A DNA stretch of 64,000 bases, taken from contig NZ_JASZYS010000002.1 in assembly GCF_030316845.1 (NCBI RefSeq), forward strand, positions 496,001 through 560,000, written 5' to 3'. Of the stretch, positions 8,786-17,669 are shown piece after piece. The DNA comes from Variovorax davisae. GTDB lineage: Bacteria > Pseudomonadota > Gammaproteobacteria > Burkholderiales > Burkholderiaceae_C. Position numbers and translations under genes: made by a program. Positions within the stretch are counted from its first letter, which is position 1; each line of letters starts with the position of its first letter. The notes under the pieces are model-generated. The model ran no database searches, was not told the DNA's origin, and saw only the letters and a list, made by a program, of their open reading frames with translations.

Positions 8786-9616
8786 CTACATCGACCAGAT
8801 GCGCGGCGGCTCGCCGGTCATCTGCCAGAGCTCGGCCCGCCAGGCCTTCCAGACCTGGCGCAGCAGCTGCATCGCCGGCTCGACCACCGGCGCCAGGACG
8901 CGCAGCACGATGATCTCCCCATGCGGACTGGTGACGCCGGCCCGCTCGTTCAGCTCGTGCGCCTCGATCAGCGCGCGGGCGGCGTCGAGCGCCGCATCGC
9001 GCCGGGCGCGCGCCAGCGGCGTGCCGGCAACGAAGAAGAGCGACGCCAGGCAGCGCTGGCCCGCCAGCCCGAGCGGGCTTTGCAGCAGCCGCTGGTCGGC
9101 GGCGTCGATGCGCCCGCGCTCCAGCCATCGCCCGGGCGCCTCGATGTGCTGCTGCAGCGAGCCGCGTTCGAAGGGCTTGCCGGCGTTGGGCAGTCCGAGC
9201 GCCGTGACGTCCCAGCCGATCAGCTCGGCGCCTTGCGCCACCCGCAGGGTCAGCCGGTTCTCGGCCCGGCAGCCGCTGAAGCAGATCGCCTCCAGCGGCA
9301 GCCATTCGAGGCGGGCGCCGGCTTCGAGCTGCAGTTCGGTGCGCTGCAGCGCCAGTTCGCCATCCGAGCGGTAGAAGCGCGAGGCGCCCGGCGTGGTGAT
9401 GAGGCCGTGGCTGCCGGCGCCGGCCCGCACCCGGATGTCCAGCGTGTCGCCGCCCACCAGCCCGCCGGGCGGATGCACCAGCACGTTGTGGCAGACCGGG
9501 TCGCCCTCCGGGTAGAGGCTCTGCAGGATCCGCAGCGGGCCTTCATGGCGAAAGCGGGCCACGCTGCGGGCGTGTTCAAGTTGGTAGTCGAGGTCGAGTC
9601 GCGCGTGCCAGGGCAT
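8786..9616 (-). CDS. ureD: Urease accessory protein UreD (isolated copy)
   Basis: A 276-residue protein with clear UreD features: the HPPGG(L/I)VGGD segment near residues 47-57, the TTPGA(S/T)RFYRS segment near residues 74-84, and the C-terminal EPPRIWSM-type end. UreD is the scaffold that recruits UreFG to apo-urease for nickel insertion. Normally ureD lies next to ureABCEFG, but no other urease gene is present in this window. It starts 18 bp after the LuxR regulator gene and is probably the last gene of that transcription unit. Its ribosome binding site is weak. It may serve a urease encoded elsewhere, which would suit an organism releasing urea or ammonia from purines. Confidence 0.9.
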   Translation of the reverse strand: MPWHARLDLDYQLEHARSVARFRHEGPLRILQSLYPEGDPVCHNVLVHPPGGLVGGDTLDIRVRAGAGSHGLITTPGASRFYRSDGELALQRTELQLEAGARLEWLPLEAICFSGCRAENRLTLRVAQGAELIGWDVTALGLPNAGKPFERGSLQQHIEAPGRWLERGRIDAADQRLLQSPLGLAGQRCLASLFFVAGTPLARARRDAALDAARALIEAHELNERAGVTSPHGEIIVLRVLAPVVEPAMQLLRQVWKAWRAELWQMTGEPPRIWSM

Positions 9617-9634
9617 GTCACCGAGTGTAGGGAC

Positions 9635-12370
9635 TCAGAGCAGCGACTTTTCCTGCGCCCGGGCCAGCGCCCCGATGCGGTTCTTGACGCCGAGCTTGGC
9701 GAAGATGTTGTGCAGGTGCCATTTCACCGTCGCTTCGGAGAGGAACAGGCTCTGTGCCAGCTCGCGGTTGCCGAGGCCGGCCTTGAGCAGCCGCAGGATC
9801 CCGATTTCGCGCTCGGTCAGTTCCTCGGCCTCGCTGCGCGCGTGCTGCGGCTCCGGGGCCGCGGCAGCGACCGGCGTGCGGCCCGCCGCTGCGAGCAGGC
9901 GGCGCAGGTAGTCGTCGACCCCGGGGGGCGCCACCGGCCGCCGGGCGGCGATCATCTCGACCAGGTCGAGCAGCTGCGGTTCGGCATCGACCAGGCTGCG
10001 CAGCAGGCCGCAGCGGGCCGCCAGGGCCAGCGCGTCGTCGAGCGTGCGCAGCGCCAGGGCCGGGTCGTGCGCGCGCTGCGGGTGCAGGGCCCGCAGCAGC
10101 AGCAGGCGCGCCTGCTGCGCCTGGTGGCCGTCGCGCTGGGCGCGCCGCAGCGCATCGTTGAGGGCGCCGGCCACGGGCGCGCCGCCACCCTGCGCCAGCC
10201 GCAGGCGCAGGATGGCCAGGCCGACGCTGTCTTCCTCGGCCGCCACGGCGCTGGCCGGGGCCGCGCCGCCGTGGCCGATGAAGCCATAGGACTGGGCGAG
10301 CTTGAGCGCATCGTCGAGTGAGGCCACCGACAGGCGCAGCGTGCAGCGCTCGGCGGCCAGGATGCGCGCCAGCCGCGGCAGCCCGAGCCGGTGGCCGAGC
10401 GATTCGCCTTCGAGCAGGCAGCTGTCGGCGCCCGCGAGGTCGCCGCGCAGGCGCAGCAGCCGGGCCCGCGTGAGGTAGCCGGCGGCACTCATCTCGACCA
10501 GGCCGTGCTCGTCGATGAAGGGCAGGCCGAGGTCCAGGTAGCGCTGGGCCTGGGCGAGCTCGCCCTGCTCGTAGCAGACCTCGGCCGCCAGCAAGGTCAG
10601 CATCGAGCCCGCGTAGGAAGCGACGCCCAGGCTGGGCTCGACCGTGGCCAGGCCGAGGCGGGCCTGGGCCATCGCCTCGGGCAGGTCGCCGCGGCGCATC
10701 GCGATCACCATCGCCAGCGCGCTGGCCCAGGCCAGGCCGTAGTGGGCGCCGCATTCCTCGAAGGCGCGGCGGGCGATCGCCAGCGCCTGCAAACCCTGCT
10801 CGAAGGCGTCGCTGGCCGCGCAGCCGGCCGCCAGCACGTTGGCCACCACGCCGGTGCGGAAGGCCTCGGCCCGGGGCCAGGACCGGAGCCAGGCTTCGCT
10901 CGCGGACTTGGCCAGCAGCGGCTGGTCGGACAGTGCGAAGTAGACGCAGCGGATCATCTCGACCACGCAGCGCACGCCCTCGTCGCCGTCGTCCGCGCAG
11001 GCGCTTTCGAGCGCCCGCAGCTCCTGGTCGGCCTCGGCATGGCGCCGGGTCAGCACCAGCGACCAGGCATGGCCGGTGCGGATCTTGGGCCGCGCATGGA
11101 TCAGCGCCTGCGGCAGCCGCGTGAGCCAGCCGAGCAGCGTGGCGTGCTCGCCGCGGTACTGCACCAGCTCGCCCGAGAACTCGGCCACCAGGTCGGCGGC
11201 GCGCTCGACGTCCTGGCCGTCGAAGGCATAGCGCACCGCCTCGTGCGGCAGCCGGTGCCGGTTGAACCAGTCGCTGGCGCGCAGGCAGATGGCCCGCGCC
11301 GGCTCGCCCGGGCGCTCCTTGGCGCGCCCGCGCAGGTAGTCGGCGAACAGGTGGTGGTAGCGGAACCAGGTGCGCGAGCGGTCCAGCCCCGAGAGGAACA
11401 GGTTGCGGGCCTGGATCTCGGCCAGCATCGCATGGCTGTCGTCGCGCTGCAGCACTTCGTCGCACAGCTCGGCGCAGAAGCGGTCGAGGCCGGCGGTGTC
11501 GAGCAGGAAGTCGCGCAGGGCCGGCCGCAGGCTGTCGAGCACCTGCTCGCCGAGGTAGTCGGTGATGTCGCGGTCGGTGCCCGAGAAGGCGGCCAGGAAG
11601 GCCCCCCGGTCGCCGCTCTCGCGCAAGGCCAGCGAGGCCAGCTGGAGGCCGGCGATCCAGCCCTCGGTGCGCTCGTGCAGGGTCTGGAGCTGGCCGCGCT
11701 CCAGCGGCGCGCCGCTCACGCGGCCGACGAAGTCGGCAGCCTCGTCGAGGCCGAGTCCGAAGTGCGAGGCGTCCAGCTCCAGCAGCTCGCCGCGCAGCCG
11801 CAGCTGGCTCAGCGACAGCGGCAGCCGGGTGCGGCTGGCGATCACCAGGCCGACGCTGGCGGGCAGGTGGCCGATCAGCCATTCGAGCTTGCGGTGCACG
11901 CCGTCGTCATGCACCAGGTGGAAGTCGTCGAGCACCAGCAGCAGCCGATGGTCGTGGCCCATCAGGTCGTGCAGCAGCGAGGCGACCACCGCATCGGGCG
12001 AGGCCATCGTGCCGCCGTCGGTCTGCGCGAGCGCGCTGCGGCCGAGCCGGGCATCCGCATGGTGCAGGGCGGCCGCGACGTAGCGCACGAAATGCAGCGG
12101 GTCGTTGTCCTCGGCGTCGAGACTGAGCCAGGCGCAGGTGATGCCATGCGGCTCCAGCTGCGCCACGAACTGGGCCAGCGCCGTGGTCTTGCCGTAGCCG
12201 GCCGGCGCGGTCACGCTGGCCACCCGCTGCATCAGGCCCGCGTGCAGCCGCGCCGACAGCGTGGAGCGCGCGAGCAGGCGCAGCGACAGCTGCGGCGGCG
12301 CCAGCTTCGATTCGACCAGCACGGCCGCCGATGCGGGCCTGTCTACGGACTTGCCTGTCGCCCGCGCCAT
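9635..12370 (-). CDS. MalT-type LuxR family ATP-dependent transcriptional activator
   Basis: A 911-residue regulator. The ATG at 12370 is chosen because an AAGGAA ribosome binding site precedes it and the P-loop (APAGYGKT, residues 55-62) follows. The frame stays open far upstream, but there it is antisense-frame noise over the acyl-CoA synthetase gene. The order is an N-terminal STAND-type NTPase, a winged helix, a long TPR-like helical sensor region, and a C-terminal LuxR helix-turn-helix in the last 68 residues beginning LTEREIGILRLL. In MalT-like proteins, inducer and ATP binding drive oligomerisation and activation. It sits 38 bp after the acyl-CoA synthetase gene, so it probably controls the acid-activation/dehydrogenase cluster upstream of it on the same strand. 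Confidence 0.92.
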   Translation of the reverse strand: MARATGKSVDRPASAAVLVESKLAPPQLSLRLLARSTLSARLHAGLMQRVASVTAPAGYGKTTALAQFVAQLEPHGITCAWLSLDAEDNDPLHFVRYVAAALHHADARLGRSALAQTDGGTMASPDAVVASLLHDLMGHDHRLLLVLDDFHLVHDDGVHRKLEWLIGHLPASVGLVIASRTRLPLSLSQLRLRGELLELDASHFGLGLDEAADFVGRVSGAPLERGQLQTLHERTEGWIAGLQLASLALRESGDRGAFLAAFSGTDRDITDYLGEQVLDSLRPALRDFLLDTAGLDRFCAELCDEVLQRDDSHAMLAEIQARNLFLSGLDRSRTWFRYHHLFADYLRGRAKERPGEPARAICLRASDWFNRHRLPHEAVRYAFDGQDVERAADLVAEFSGELVQYRGEHATLLGWLTRLPQALIHARPKIRTGHAWSLVLTRRHAEADQELRALESACADDGDEGVRCVVEMIRCVYFALSDQPLLAKSASEAWLRSWPRAEAFRTGVVANVLAAGCAASDAFEQGLQALAIARRAFEECGAHYGLAWASALAMVIAMRRGDLPEAMAQARLGLATVEPSLGVASYAGSMLTLLAAEVCYEQGELAQAQRYLDLGLPFIDEHGLVEMSAAGYLTRARLLRLRGDLAGADSCLLEGESLGHRLGLPRLARILAAERCTLRLSVASLDDALKLAQSYGFIGHGGAAPASAVAAEEDSVGLAILRLRLAQGGGAPVAGALNDALRRAQRDGHQAQQARLLLLRALHPQRAHDPALALRTLDDALALAARCGLLRSLVDAEPQLLDLVEMIAARRPVAPPGVDDYLRRLLAAAGRTPVAAAAPEPQHARSEAEELTEREIGILRLLKAGLGNRELAQSLFLSEATVKWHLHNIFAKLGVKNRIGALARAQEKSLL

Positions 12371-12408
12371 GGGGGTTCCTTGCTGCAACGAGGGGCGATC
12401 AGTGTGCC

Positions 12409-14289
12409 TCATCCTGCCTGCCAGGCCAGCGTCCAGTGCACCGGCAGGGCGGCCAGCCCGGCCTCTGCCGCCCGCATGCGCGCTTCGGCCTCCGGGCCGC
12501 CGGGCCGGGCCGCGCTGATGCGGGCTTCCAGGCCGTGCTTGGGATGCGGCTCGACCGCGACCTGCACCTCGACCTCGCCGCAGGCCGCGCGCACCGCATC
12601 GGCCAGCGCCCGCGCGATCGCCTGCTGGCGCAGCGCGGGCTTGAAGATCTTGTTGACCGCGGTCAGCGGCATCGTGTCGAGCACCACCACCTCGACCGGC
12701 ACCGCGGCCCGCTCGGTGATCGTGCTGCGGGCATGCGCGAGCAGTTCGGCCGGATCGCATTGCGCGCCGCGGCGCAAGGTCACGTAGGCCATCGGCAGCT
12801 CGCCCGCGTGCGCATCCGGCTTGCCCACCGCGGCCGCGATCTCGACCGCCGGATGGCGCATCAGGCCTTCCTCGATCATCGCCGGGTCGATGTTGTGGCC
12901 GCCGCGGATGATCAGGTCCTTGGCCCGGCCGGTGAGCCAGAAGTAGCCCCTGGCGTCCTGGCGGCCGAGGTCGCCGGTGTTGAGCCAGCCGTCGGCCAGG
13001 CAGACGCCGCGGTTGTCGCTGTCCTTCACGTAGCCCGCGAAGACGAAGGGGCCGCGCAGCAAGATCGTTCCGATCTCGTCGGTCGCGGCCTCGCGCTCGA
13101 CTTCGCCGTCGGCACCGAGCTGCGCCACCTTCATCTGCTGGTAGGGCAGGCGCAGGCCGATGGAGCCGATCGCGCGTTCGCCGTCGCGCGGGTTGATCGA
13201 GCTGACGCAGGTCGCTTCGGTCATGCCGTAGCCCTCGAGCAGCTTGAGGCCCGTGGCCTGCTCGAAGCGCTGGAACAGTTCGGGCGCGAGCGGCGCGGCG
13301 CCGCAGATCGCGAAGCGCAGCGAGGCGATGTCGGCGCCGTCGCGCGGCACGTTGAGCAGGGCGGACAGCACCGTCGGCACCGCACTGAAGAAGGTCGCCC
13401 GATAGCGCTCGACCGAGCGCCAGAAGGCCGCGAAGGTGCGCGGATCGCGATAGCCGGCGGGCGACAGCAGCACCACGTGCGCGCCGACGCCGAAGGCGGC
13501 GAGCCCGGTGATCAGCATCGCATTCGAGTGGAAGAGCGGCAGGCCGCACAACAGCGTGTCGCCGCTGCCGATGTCTGCGACGGTGGTCAGCGACCAGGCA
13601 TTCGCGGCTTCGTTGAAATGCGTGCGGCGCGCCAGCTTGGGCGTGCCGGTGGTGCCGCCGGTGTGGAAGTACGAGGCCACGTCCTCGCCCTTGGGCGGCG
13701 CGCCCAGCAGCCTGTCGCCCGGCTGCTGGGCCAGCAGCGCGTCGAACTCCAGCGCCCACGGCGGGCACAGCCCGAGGCCGCCGATGCGCAGGACGGCGCG
13801 CAGCGTCGGTACGCGCTCGCGCAGGGCCTCGACCTTTTCCCAGATGCCGGGCTGCGCCTGCCGCCCCTGCGCCACCAGCACCACGGTGCCCGCGGCGTTG
13901 AGGATGCCGGCCATGTGCTCGACTTCGAGGAAGGGATTGACCGGGTTCACGATGCCCACGGCCTCCGCGCCCCAGAGCGTGAAGTGGGTCTCGGGCAGGT
14001 TCGGCAACAGGTAGGACACGACGTCGCCGCGGCCCACGCCCAGGCCCGTGAAGACGTTGGCCGCCTGCGTGATGCGCTGCAGCAGCGTGGCGTAGTCGAA
14101 GCGCGTCTCGCCGTCCGCCGGGTCGCCGGTCGGCACGAAGGTCAAAGCCGGTGCGCCGGGGGTGGCCGCCGCCTGCCGCGCGATGGCGGCATAGCTCGAC
14201 ACGGGCCGCTCGAGCCGGGCCTCGATCGGCACGGCCTCCAGCGCCTCGACATCGGCCAGGTGGCGCAGGGGCGCGCGAAGGCTCGTCAT
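12409..14289 (-). CDS. AMP-dependent acyl-CoA synthetase
   Basis: A 626-residue adenylate-forming enzyme that activates a carboxylic acid to its acyl-CoA. The ATP-binding loop (FHTGGTTGTPKL) is near residue 220, the A5 motif (EGYGMTEA) near 385, and the A7-A8 region (NTGDLGRQDARGYFWLTGR) near 475. The C-terminal Lys motif (NKIFKPAL) lies near 565. It is somewhat longer than a typical 550-residue enzyme, mainly because of a C-terminal tail of about 40 residues. It follows the saccharopine-dehydrogenase-like gene by 14 bp and precedes the LuxR gene. Co-location with two SDRs suggests degradation of a hydroxylated or cyclic acid. The substrate is unknown. Confidence 0.92.
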   Translation of the reverse strand: MTSLRAPLRHLADVEALEAVPIEARLERPVSSYAAIARQAAATPGAPALTFVPTGDPADGETRFDYATLLQRITQAANVFTGLGVGRGDVVSYLLPNLPETHFTLWGAEAVGIVNPVNPFLEVEHMAGILNAAGTVVLVAQGRQAQPGIWEKVEALRERVPTLRAVLRIGGLGLCPPWALEFDALLAQQPGDRLLGAPPKGEDVASYFHTGGTTGTPKLARRTHFNEAANAWSLTTVADIGSGDTLLCGLPLFHSNAMLITGLAAFGVGAHVVLLSPAGYRDPRTFAAFWRSVERYRATFFSAVPTVLSALLNVPRDGADIASLRFAICGAAPLAPELFQRFEQATGLKLLEGYGMTEATCVSSINPRDGERAIGSIGLRLPYQQMKVAQLGADGEVEREAATDEIGTILLRGPFVFAGYVKDSDNRGVCLADGWLNTGDLGRQDARGYFWLTGRAKDLIIRGGHNIDPAMIEEGLMRHPAVEIAAAVGKPDAHAGELPMAYVTLRRGAQCDPAELLAHARSTITERAAVPVEVVVLDTMPLTAVNKIFKPALRQQAIARALADAVRAACGEVEVQVAVEPHPKHGLEARISAARPGGPEAEARMRAAEAGLAALPVHWTLAWQAG

Positions 14290-14303
14290 CTGCGGCGGCC
14301 GCT

Positions 14304-15437
14304 TCAGCTCTCGACCCTGAGTTCGGGCTTGGCCACCAGGCCGAAGCTGCGCAGCACGCCCAGCAGTTCATGGTGGCCGAAGGCCTGGCAGCCGGAGGCG
14401 AAGCCGACTCGCTTCGGCGGCTGCTGCAGCAATGCGTAGGCGGCGTGCGCCTGCAGCAGCCCGGTCTGCTTGTAGTTGCAGTTGCCGAAGATCACGCAAT
14501 GCGCGCGGCCCAGCGGGCCGGTGGCGTGCACCGAATCGACCGACTTGTTCAGGCGCGGGTTCTCACGCGGCGGCATGCTGTTCATCACGCCGGCGGCGGT
14601 CTGCGCCAGCGCGGCGTAGCGTTCGTCGGGCGGCATGCCTTCGGTGGCCTTCAGCGCGGCCGCGACGATCTGCGGCACGCCCAGCATCAGCGGCTTGTTG
14701 AACACGCCGCCCAGCACCTTGACGTTGGCCACCCGCGGGTCCTTGCGGAACCACACCGGGTGCGAGGTGCCGCCCCACGGCAGCGCCAGCGCCATCTCGT
14801 GCTGGCCGGGAATGGCCAGGCTGTAGAGGCCGGCGTCGGGCTGCCATTCGACCATCTTGTTCTGGTGCAGGAAGAAGGCCTTCGACGTGGCGGCATTGAC
14901 CAGGATGGTCTGGGTCGAGGCGATGGTCGGGCTGCCGCCCCAGAACACTGCGATGTCCAGGGTGTCCAAGCCCGGTGTCTCCAGGCAGAGCTGCGCGGCG
15001 ATCTCGCCGGTGGTGTACATCTGCGCCAGCCCGGGCGACAGCAGCAGCCCGGCTTGCGCGAACCTGGCGCCGAACTCTTCCTCGAGCGTGATCAGCCAGT
15101 CCTGCTCGCCGGTGGTGTCGGTGTAGTGGCACTTGGCGGCCAGGCAGGCATTCACCACCTCGGGGCCGAACTTGGCGAAGGGGCCGACGGTGTTCAGCAC
15201 CACCGAGGCGCCGGTGAAGAGCCGGGTCAGCGCCTCGGTGGTGTGCGCCACCTCGACGACTTCATAGTCCGCGGTCTCGATGCCGGCCACGTTGGCCTTC
15301 ATGGCCTCGTTGAGTTTCTCCGCGCTGCGGCCGGCGGCAATGAAGGGCACGCCGTACTCGCGCAGGTATTCGCAGATCAGCCGGCCGGTGTAGCCGCTGG
15401 CGCCGTAGACGATGACGGGCTTCTTGGTGCTGCTCAT
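14304..15437 (-). CDS. Saccharopine-dehydrogenase-like NAD(P)-binding protein (DUF5938 type)
   Basis: A 377-residue protein whose N-terminus is a Rossmann fold with GASGYTG at residues 12-18, followed by features of the saccharopine dehydrogenase / trans-acting enoyl reductase family. The central part includes an NTVGPFAKFG segment typical of the family. It probably reduces or oxidises a carbonyl intermediate with NAD(P)H. It is flanked on the same strand by an SDR gene 31 bp upstream and the acyl-CoA synthetase 14 bp downstream, which suggests joint action in one catabolic route. The substrate cannot be inferred. Confidence 0.8.
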   Translation of the reverse strand: MSSTKKPVIVYGASGYTGRLICEYLREYGVPFIAAGRSAEKLNEAMKANVAGIETADYEVVEVAHTTEALTRLFTGASVVLNTVGPFAKFGPEVVNACLAAKCHYTDTTGEQDWLITLEEEFGARFAQAGLLLSPGLAQMYTTGEIAAQLCLETPGLDTLDIAVFWGGSPTIASTQTILVNAATSKAFFLHQNKMVEWQPDAGLYSLAIPGQHEMALALPWGGTSHPVWFRKDPRVANVKVLGGVFNKPLMLGVPQIVAAALKATEGMPPDERYAALAQTAAGVMNSMPPRENPRLNKSVDSVHATGPLGRAHCVIFGNCNYKQTGLLQAHAAYALLQQPPKRVGFASGCQAFGHHELLGVLRSFGLVAKPELRVES

Positions 15438-15468
15438 GGTGTGGGTTTCCCGGGTCTGTTGGATGGGT

Positions 15469-16236
15469 TCAGAGAAGGGACGAGCTGACGCCGCCGTCCA
15501 GCACGAAGGGGCTGCCGTTCGAGAAGCTGGCGCGCTCCGAGGCCAGGAAGACGGCCAGGTTCGCCACCTCCTGCGGCGTGCCGTAGCGCCCCTGGCGCTG
15601 GGCGATCACCGCGTCGAAGTCCGGGATGCCGAGCATCTGCTCGAACTCCTTCTTGCGCGGCTTGACCATGTCGGTCTCGATGAAGGCCGGCAGGATGGCG
15701 TTGACGCGGATGTTGTGCGCCCGCAGTTCGGTCGCGGCGGTCTGGGTGAGCGACACCACGCCGGCCTTGGCCGCCGCATAGCTGCCGATCAGCGGGCAGG
15801 CCGCCTTCGCCGTGACCGAGGCCATCGTGACGATCGCGCCGCCACCGGCCGCGATCAGCGCCGGCGCCGCATAGCGGATGCAGAGGAACACGCCGTCGAG
15901 GTTGACGGAAGTGACTTCGCGCCATTGCTCGTAGCTGGTGGCGACCAGTGGCGAGAGCATGGCGACGCCGGCGTTGGCGACCATGATGTCGAGCCGGCCA
16001 TGTTGCTTCGTGGCCGCGGCGACCAGCGCCTCGACCTGGGCCGGCACGCGCACGTCGCAGGCCACCGCGCTGGCGCCCGGCAGCGAGGCCGCGACCTTCT
16101 GCGCCGCCTCGGCGTCGAGGTCCGACACGATGACTTTCGCGCCCTCGGCGGCATAGGCGCGCGCGATGGCCTCGCCGAGCCCGCGCCCGGCGCCCGTGAC
16201 GATCGCGACCTTGTCTTGAAGCAGCAATTGGCTCAT
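15469..16236 (-). CDS. Short-chain dehydrogenase/reductase (SDR)
   Basis: A 255-residue classical SDR. The cofactor motif TGAGRGLG lies at residues 14-21, NAG at 88-90, and the catalytic Ser140, Tyr153 and Lys157 (YAAAK). The start ATG at 16236 overlaps the TGA of the upstream SDR gene by four bases (ATGA), so the two are translationally coupled. It likely oxidises a hydroxyl group of an intermediate in the route served by the neighbouring acyl-CoA synthetase. Confidence 0.92.
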   Translation of the reverse strand: MSQLLLQDKVAIVTGAGRGLGEAIARAYAAEGAKVIVSDLDAEAAQKVAASLPGASAVACDVRVPAQVEALVAAATKQHGRLDIMVANAGVAMLSPLVATSYEQWREVTSVNLDGVFLCIRYAAPALIAAGGGAIVTMASVTAKAACPLIGSYAAAKAGVVSLTQTAATELRAHNIRVNAILPAFIETDMVKPRKKEFEQMLGIPDFDAVIAQRQGRYGTPQEVANLAVFLASERASFSNGSPFVLDGGVSSSLL

Positions 16237-16994
16237 AGCAATCCGGCAGACAGGCCGCCGTCCAGGATGTAGTGGGAGCCGGTGGTCCAGCTGGCGGCGT
16301 CGGAGGCGAGGAAGGCGGTCATCTCGGCCACTTCGAGCGGCGTGCCGAGCCGCAGCTGCTTGGCCGCGACCAGCGCGCTGAACGGCACGCCGACAATGGC
16401 TTCGACGGTGGGAATCAGCCGGTCGACCATCGCCGTGCCGATGAAACCCGGGCACACGGCGTTGACGCGGATGCCGGTCGGCTTGAGCTCGGCGGCGGCG
16501 GTGCGGGTGAGCTGGATCACCGCCGACTTCGACGCCGCATAGGAGCCGAACAGCGGCACGCCGTTGGTGCCGGCCAGCGACGAGATGTTGACCACCGAGC
16601 CCTTGCCCGAGGCGACCAGGGGCCCGAGCGCGCTCTTCATGCCGAGGAAGACGCCCATCACGTTGATGTTCATCAGGCGCTGGAATTCTTCCTCGCTCTG
16701 TTCGAACAGCGGCTTGACGATCTCGATGCCGGCGTTGTTGACCAGCGTGTCGAGGCCGCCGAAGGCGGCGGTGGTGGCCTCGACGGCGCGGGCCCAGTCG
16801 GCCGCCTGGGTGACGTCGCAGCGCACGGACCGGGCCATCGGCCCGAGTTCGTCGGCGGCCCTGGCGGCACCGGCTTCGTCGATGTCGGCCAGCATCACCT
16901 GCGCGCCGCGTTCGACGAAGAGACCGGCGATGGCTCGACCGAGCCCCTGCGCCGCCCCTGTGATGAGGGCCTTTCGGCCCTGCAGTTCGATCAT
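16233..16994 (-). CDS. Short-chain dehydrogenase/reductase (SDR), second copy
   Basis: A 253-residue classical SDR with TGAAQGLG at residues 12-19, NNAG at 86-89, the catalytic Ser at 138-139, Tyr152 and Lys156 (YAASK). It is paralogous in layout to the next gene, with which it shares an ATGA overlap. An AGGAGAC ribosome binding site precedes the ATG. It is the first gene after the 153-bp gap that follows the deaminase, and may have its own promoter there. Confidence 0.92.
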   Translation of the reverse strand: MIELQGRKALITGAAQGLGRAIAGLFVERGAQVMLADIDEAGAARAADELGPMARSVRCDVTQAADWARAVEATTAAFGGLDTLVNNAGIEIVKPLFEQSEEEFQRLMNINVMGVFLGMKSALGPLVASGKGSVVNISSLAGTNGVPLFGSYAASKSAVIQLTRTAAAELKPTGIRVNAVCPGFIGTAMVDRLIPTVEAIVGVPFSALVAAKQLRLGTPLEVAEMTAFLASDAASWTTGSHYILDGGLSAGLL

Positions 16995-17073
16995 GCGTTT
17001 GTCTCCTGGGTTCGAAGGTCCGGCCGGGCCGCGCTCGCAGGCGCAGTCCCGGAACGGGTGCTATTCGAACTCC

Positions 17074-17130
17074 GGAGGCTTCGCATGCCTCCCACCTAAA
17101 GGTTGGTTTTTCGTGCTGCGGCGCAGCACG
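17074..17130. other. Gap with two short hairpins between deaminase and SDR genes
   Basis: The 153-bp gap from 16995 to 17147 holds GGAGGC/GCCTCC arms at 17074-17079 and 17087-17092. It also holds a perfect eight-base stem, CGTGCTGC/GCAGCACG, at 17112-17119 and 17123-17130. In the minus-strand transcript these lie between the deaminase stop and the SDR start. The second hairpin is followed by A residues rather than U residues on that strand, so it is not a classical terminator. It could stabilise a 3' end. Confidence 0.35.
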
Positions 17131-17147
17131 TGCCCGTCAGCCTGTGC

Positions 17148-17669
17148 TCAGGTCTTCCAGGCGCCCACGTGCGCCGCGCCGGCTTCGTCCACCAGCGCTG
17201 GTCCGATGCATTCGATCGCATGCGGCGAGGCCCGGAACACGTCGCGGCAGGACAGCTCGGCATCGCGCTGGTCGCCGCGCTCGCCGCGGAACACGCGCAG
17301 CCGCTCGGCGTCGATGCCGAACACCACGCGGCCGATGTTGGCCCAGAAGATCGCGCCCGCGCACATCACGCAGGGCTCGCCCGACGAATAGATCGTGGCG
17401 CCCGCCAGTTCCTCGCGCGACAGCTTGCGCGCGCCGAGCATGCGCACCGCGTTGGTCTCGGCATGGCCCGTGACGTCGCCGGTCTCGGCGGTGTTGCAGT
17501 AGGCCTCGGCCAGCACCTCGCCGGCCGCCGAGACCACCACCGCTCCGAAGGGCCGGTTGCCACGCCGGCGGCCGGCGTGCGACCAGACGATGGCCTTGCG
17601 CAGGTAGCGGCCGTCGCGCTCGTCGAGCTGCTGCTCGACCGGGAAGGTGTCTGAAAGAAGTGAACTCAT
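17148..17669 (-). CDS. Nucleoside/guanine deaminase of the cytidine-deaminase fold
   Basis: A 173-residue zinc deaminase. The catalytic signature HAE has His69 and Glu71, and PCVMC has Cys100 and Cys103. Length and layout resemble small bacterial guanine deaminases of the cytidine-deaminase superfamily rather than tRNA adenosine deaminase. It should hydrolyse an exocyclic amino group on a purine- or pyrimidine-like ring. Its ATG at 17669 overlaps the stop of the upstream ABC receptor gene (ATGA). The imported ligand may therefore be an amino-substituted heterocycle, though that is inference from gene order. Confidence 0.88.
   Translation of the reverse strand: MSSLLSDTFPVEQQLDERDGRYLRKAIVWSHAGRRRGNRPFGAVVVSAAGEVLAEAYCNTAETGDVTGHAETNAVRMLGARKLSREELAGATIYSSGEPCVMCAGAIFWANIGRVVFGIDAERLRVFRGERGDQRDAELSCRDVFRASPHAIECIGPALVDEAGAAHVGAWKT

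Noticed and set aside
10391-12787. Long plus-strand frame opposite the LuxR regulator
   Set aside because: Antisense noise; the opposite strand encodes a P-loop ATPase and a LuxR helix-turn-helix in the right order.
12371-14371. Upstream extension of the LuxR regulator frame through the acyl-CoA synthetase gene
   Set aside because: The extension has no homology, while the ATG at 12370 has a good ribosome binding site and the acyl-CoA synthetase motifs lie in another frame.
17112-17130. Perfect hairpin after the deaminase considered as an intrinsic terminator
   Set aside because: In the deaminase transcript the stem is followed by A residues, not U residues; kept only as a low-confidence structural feature.
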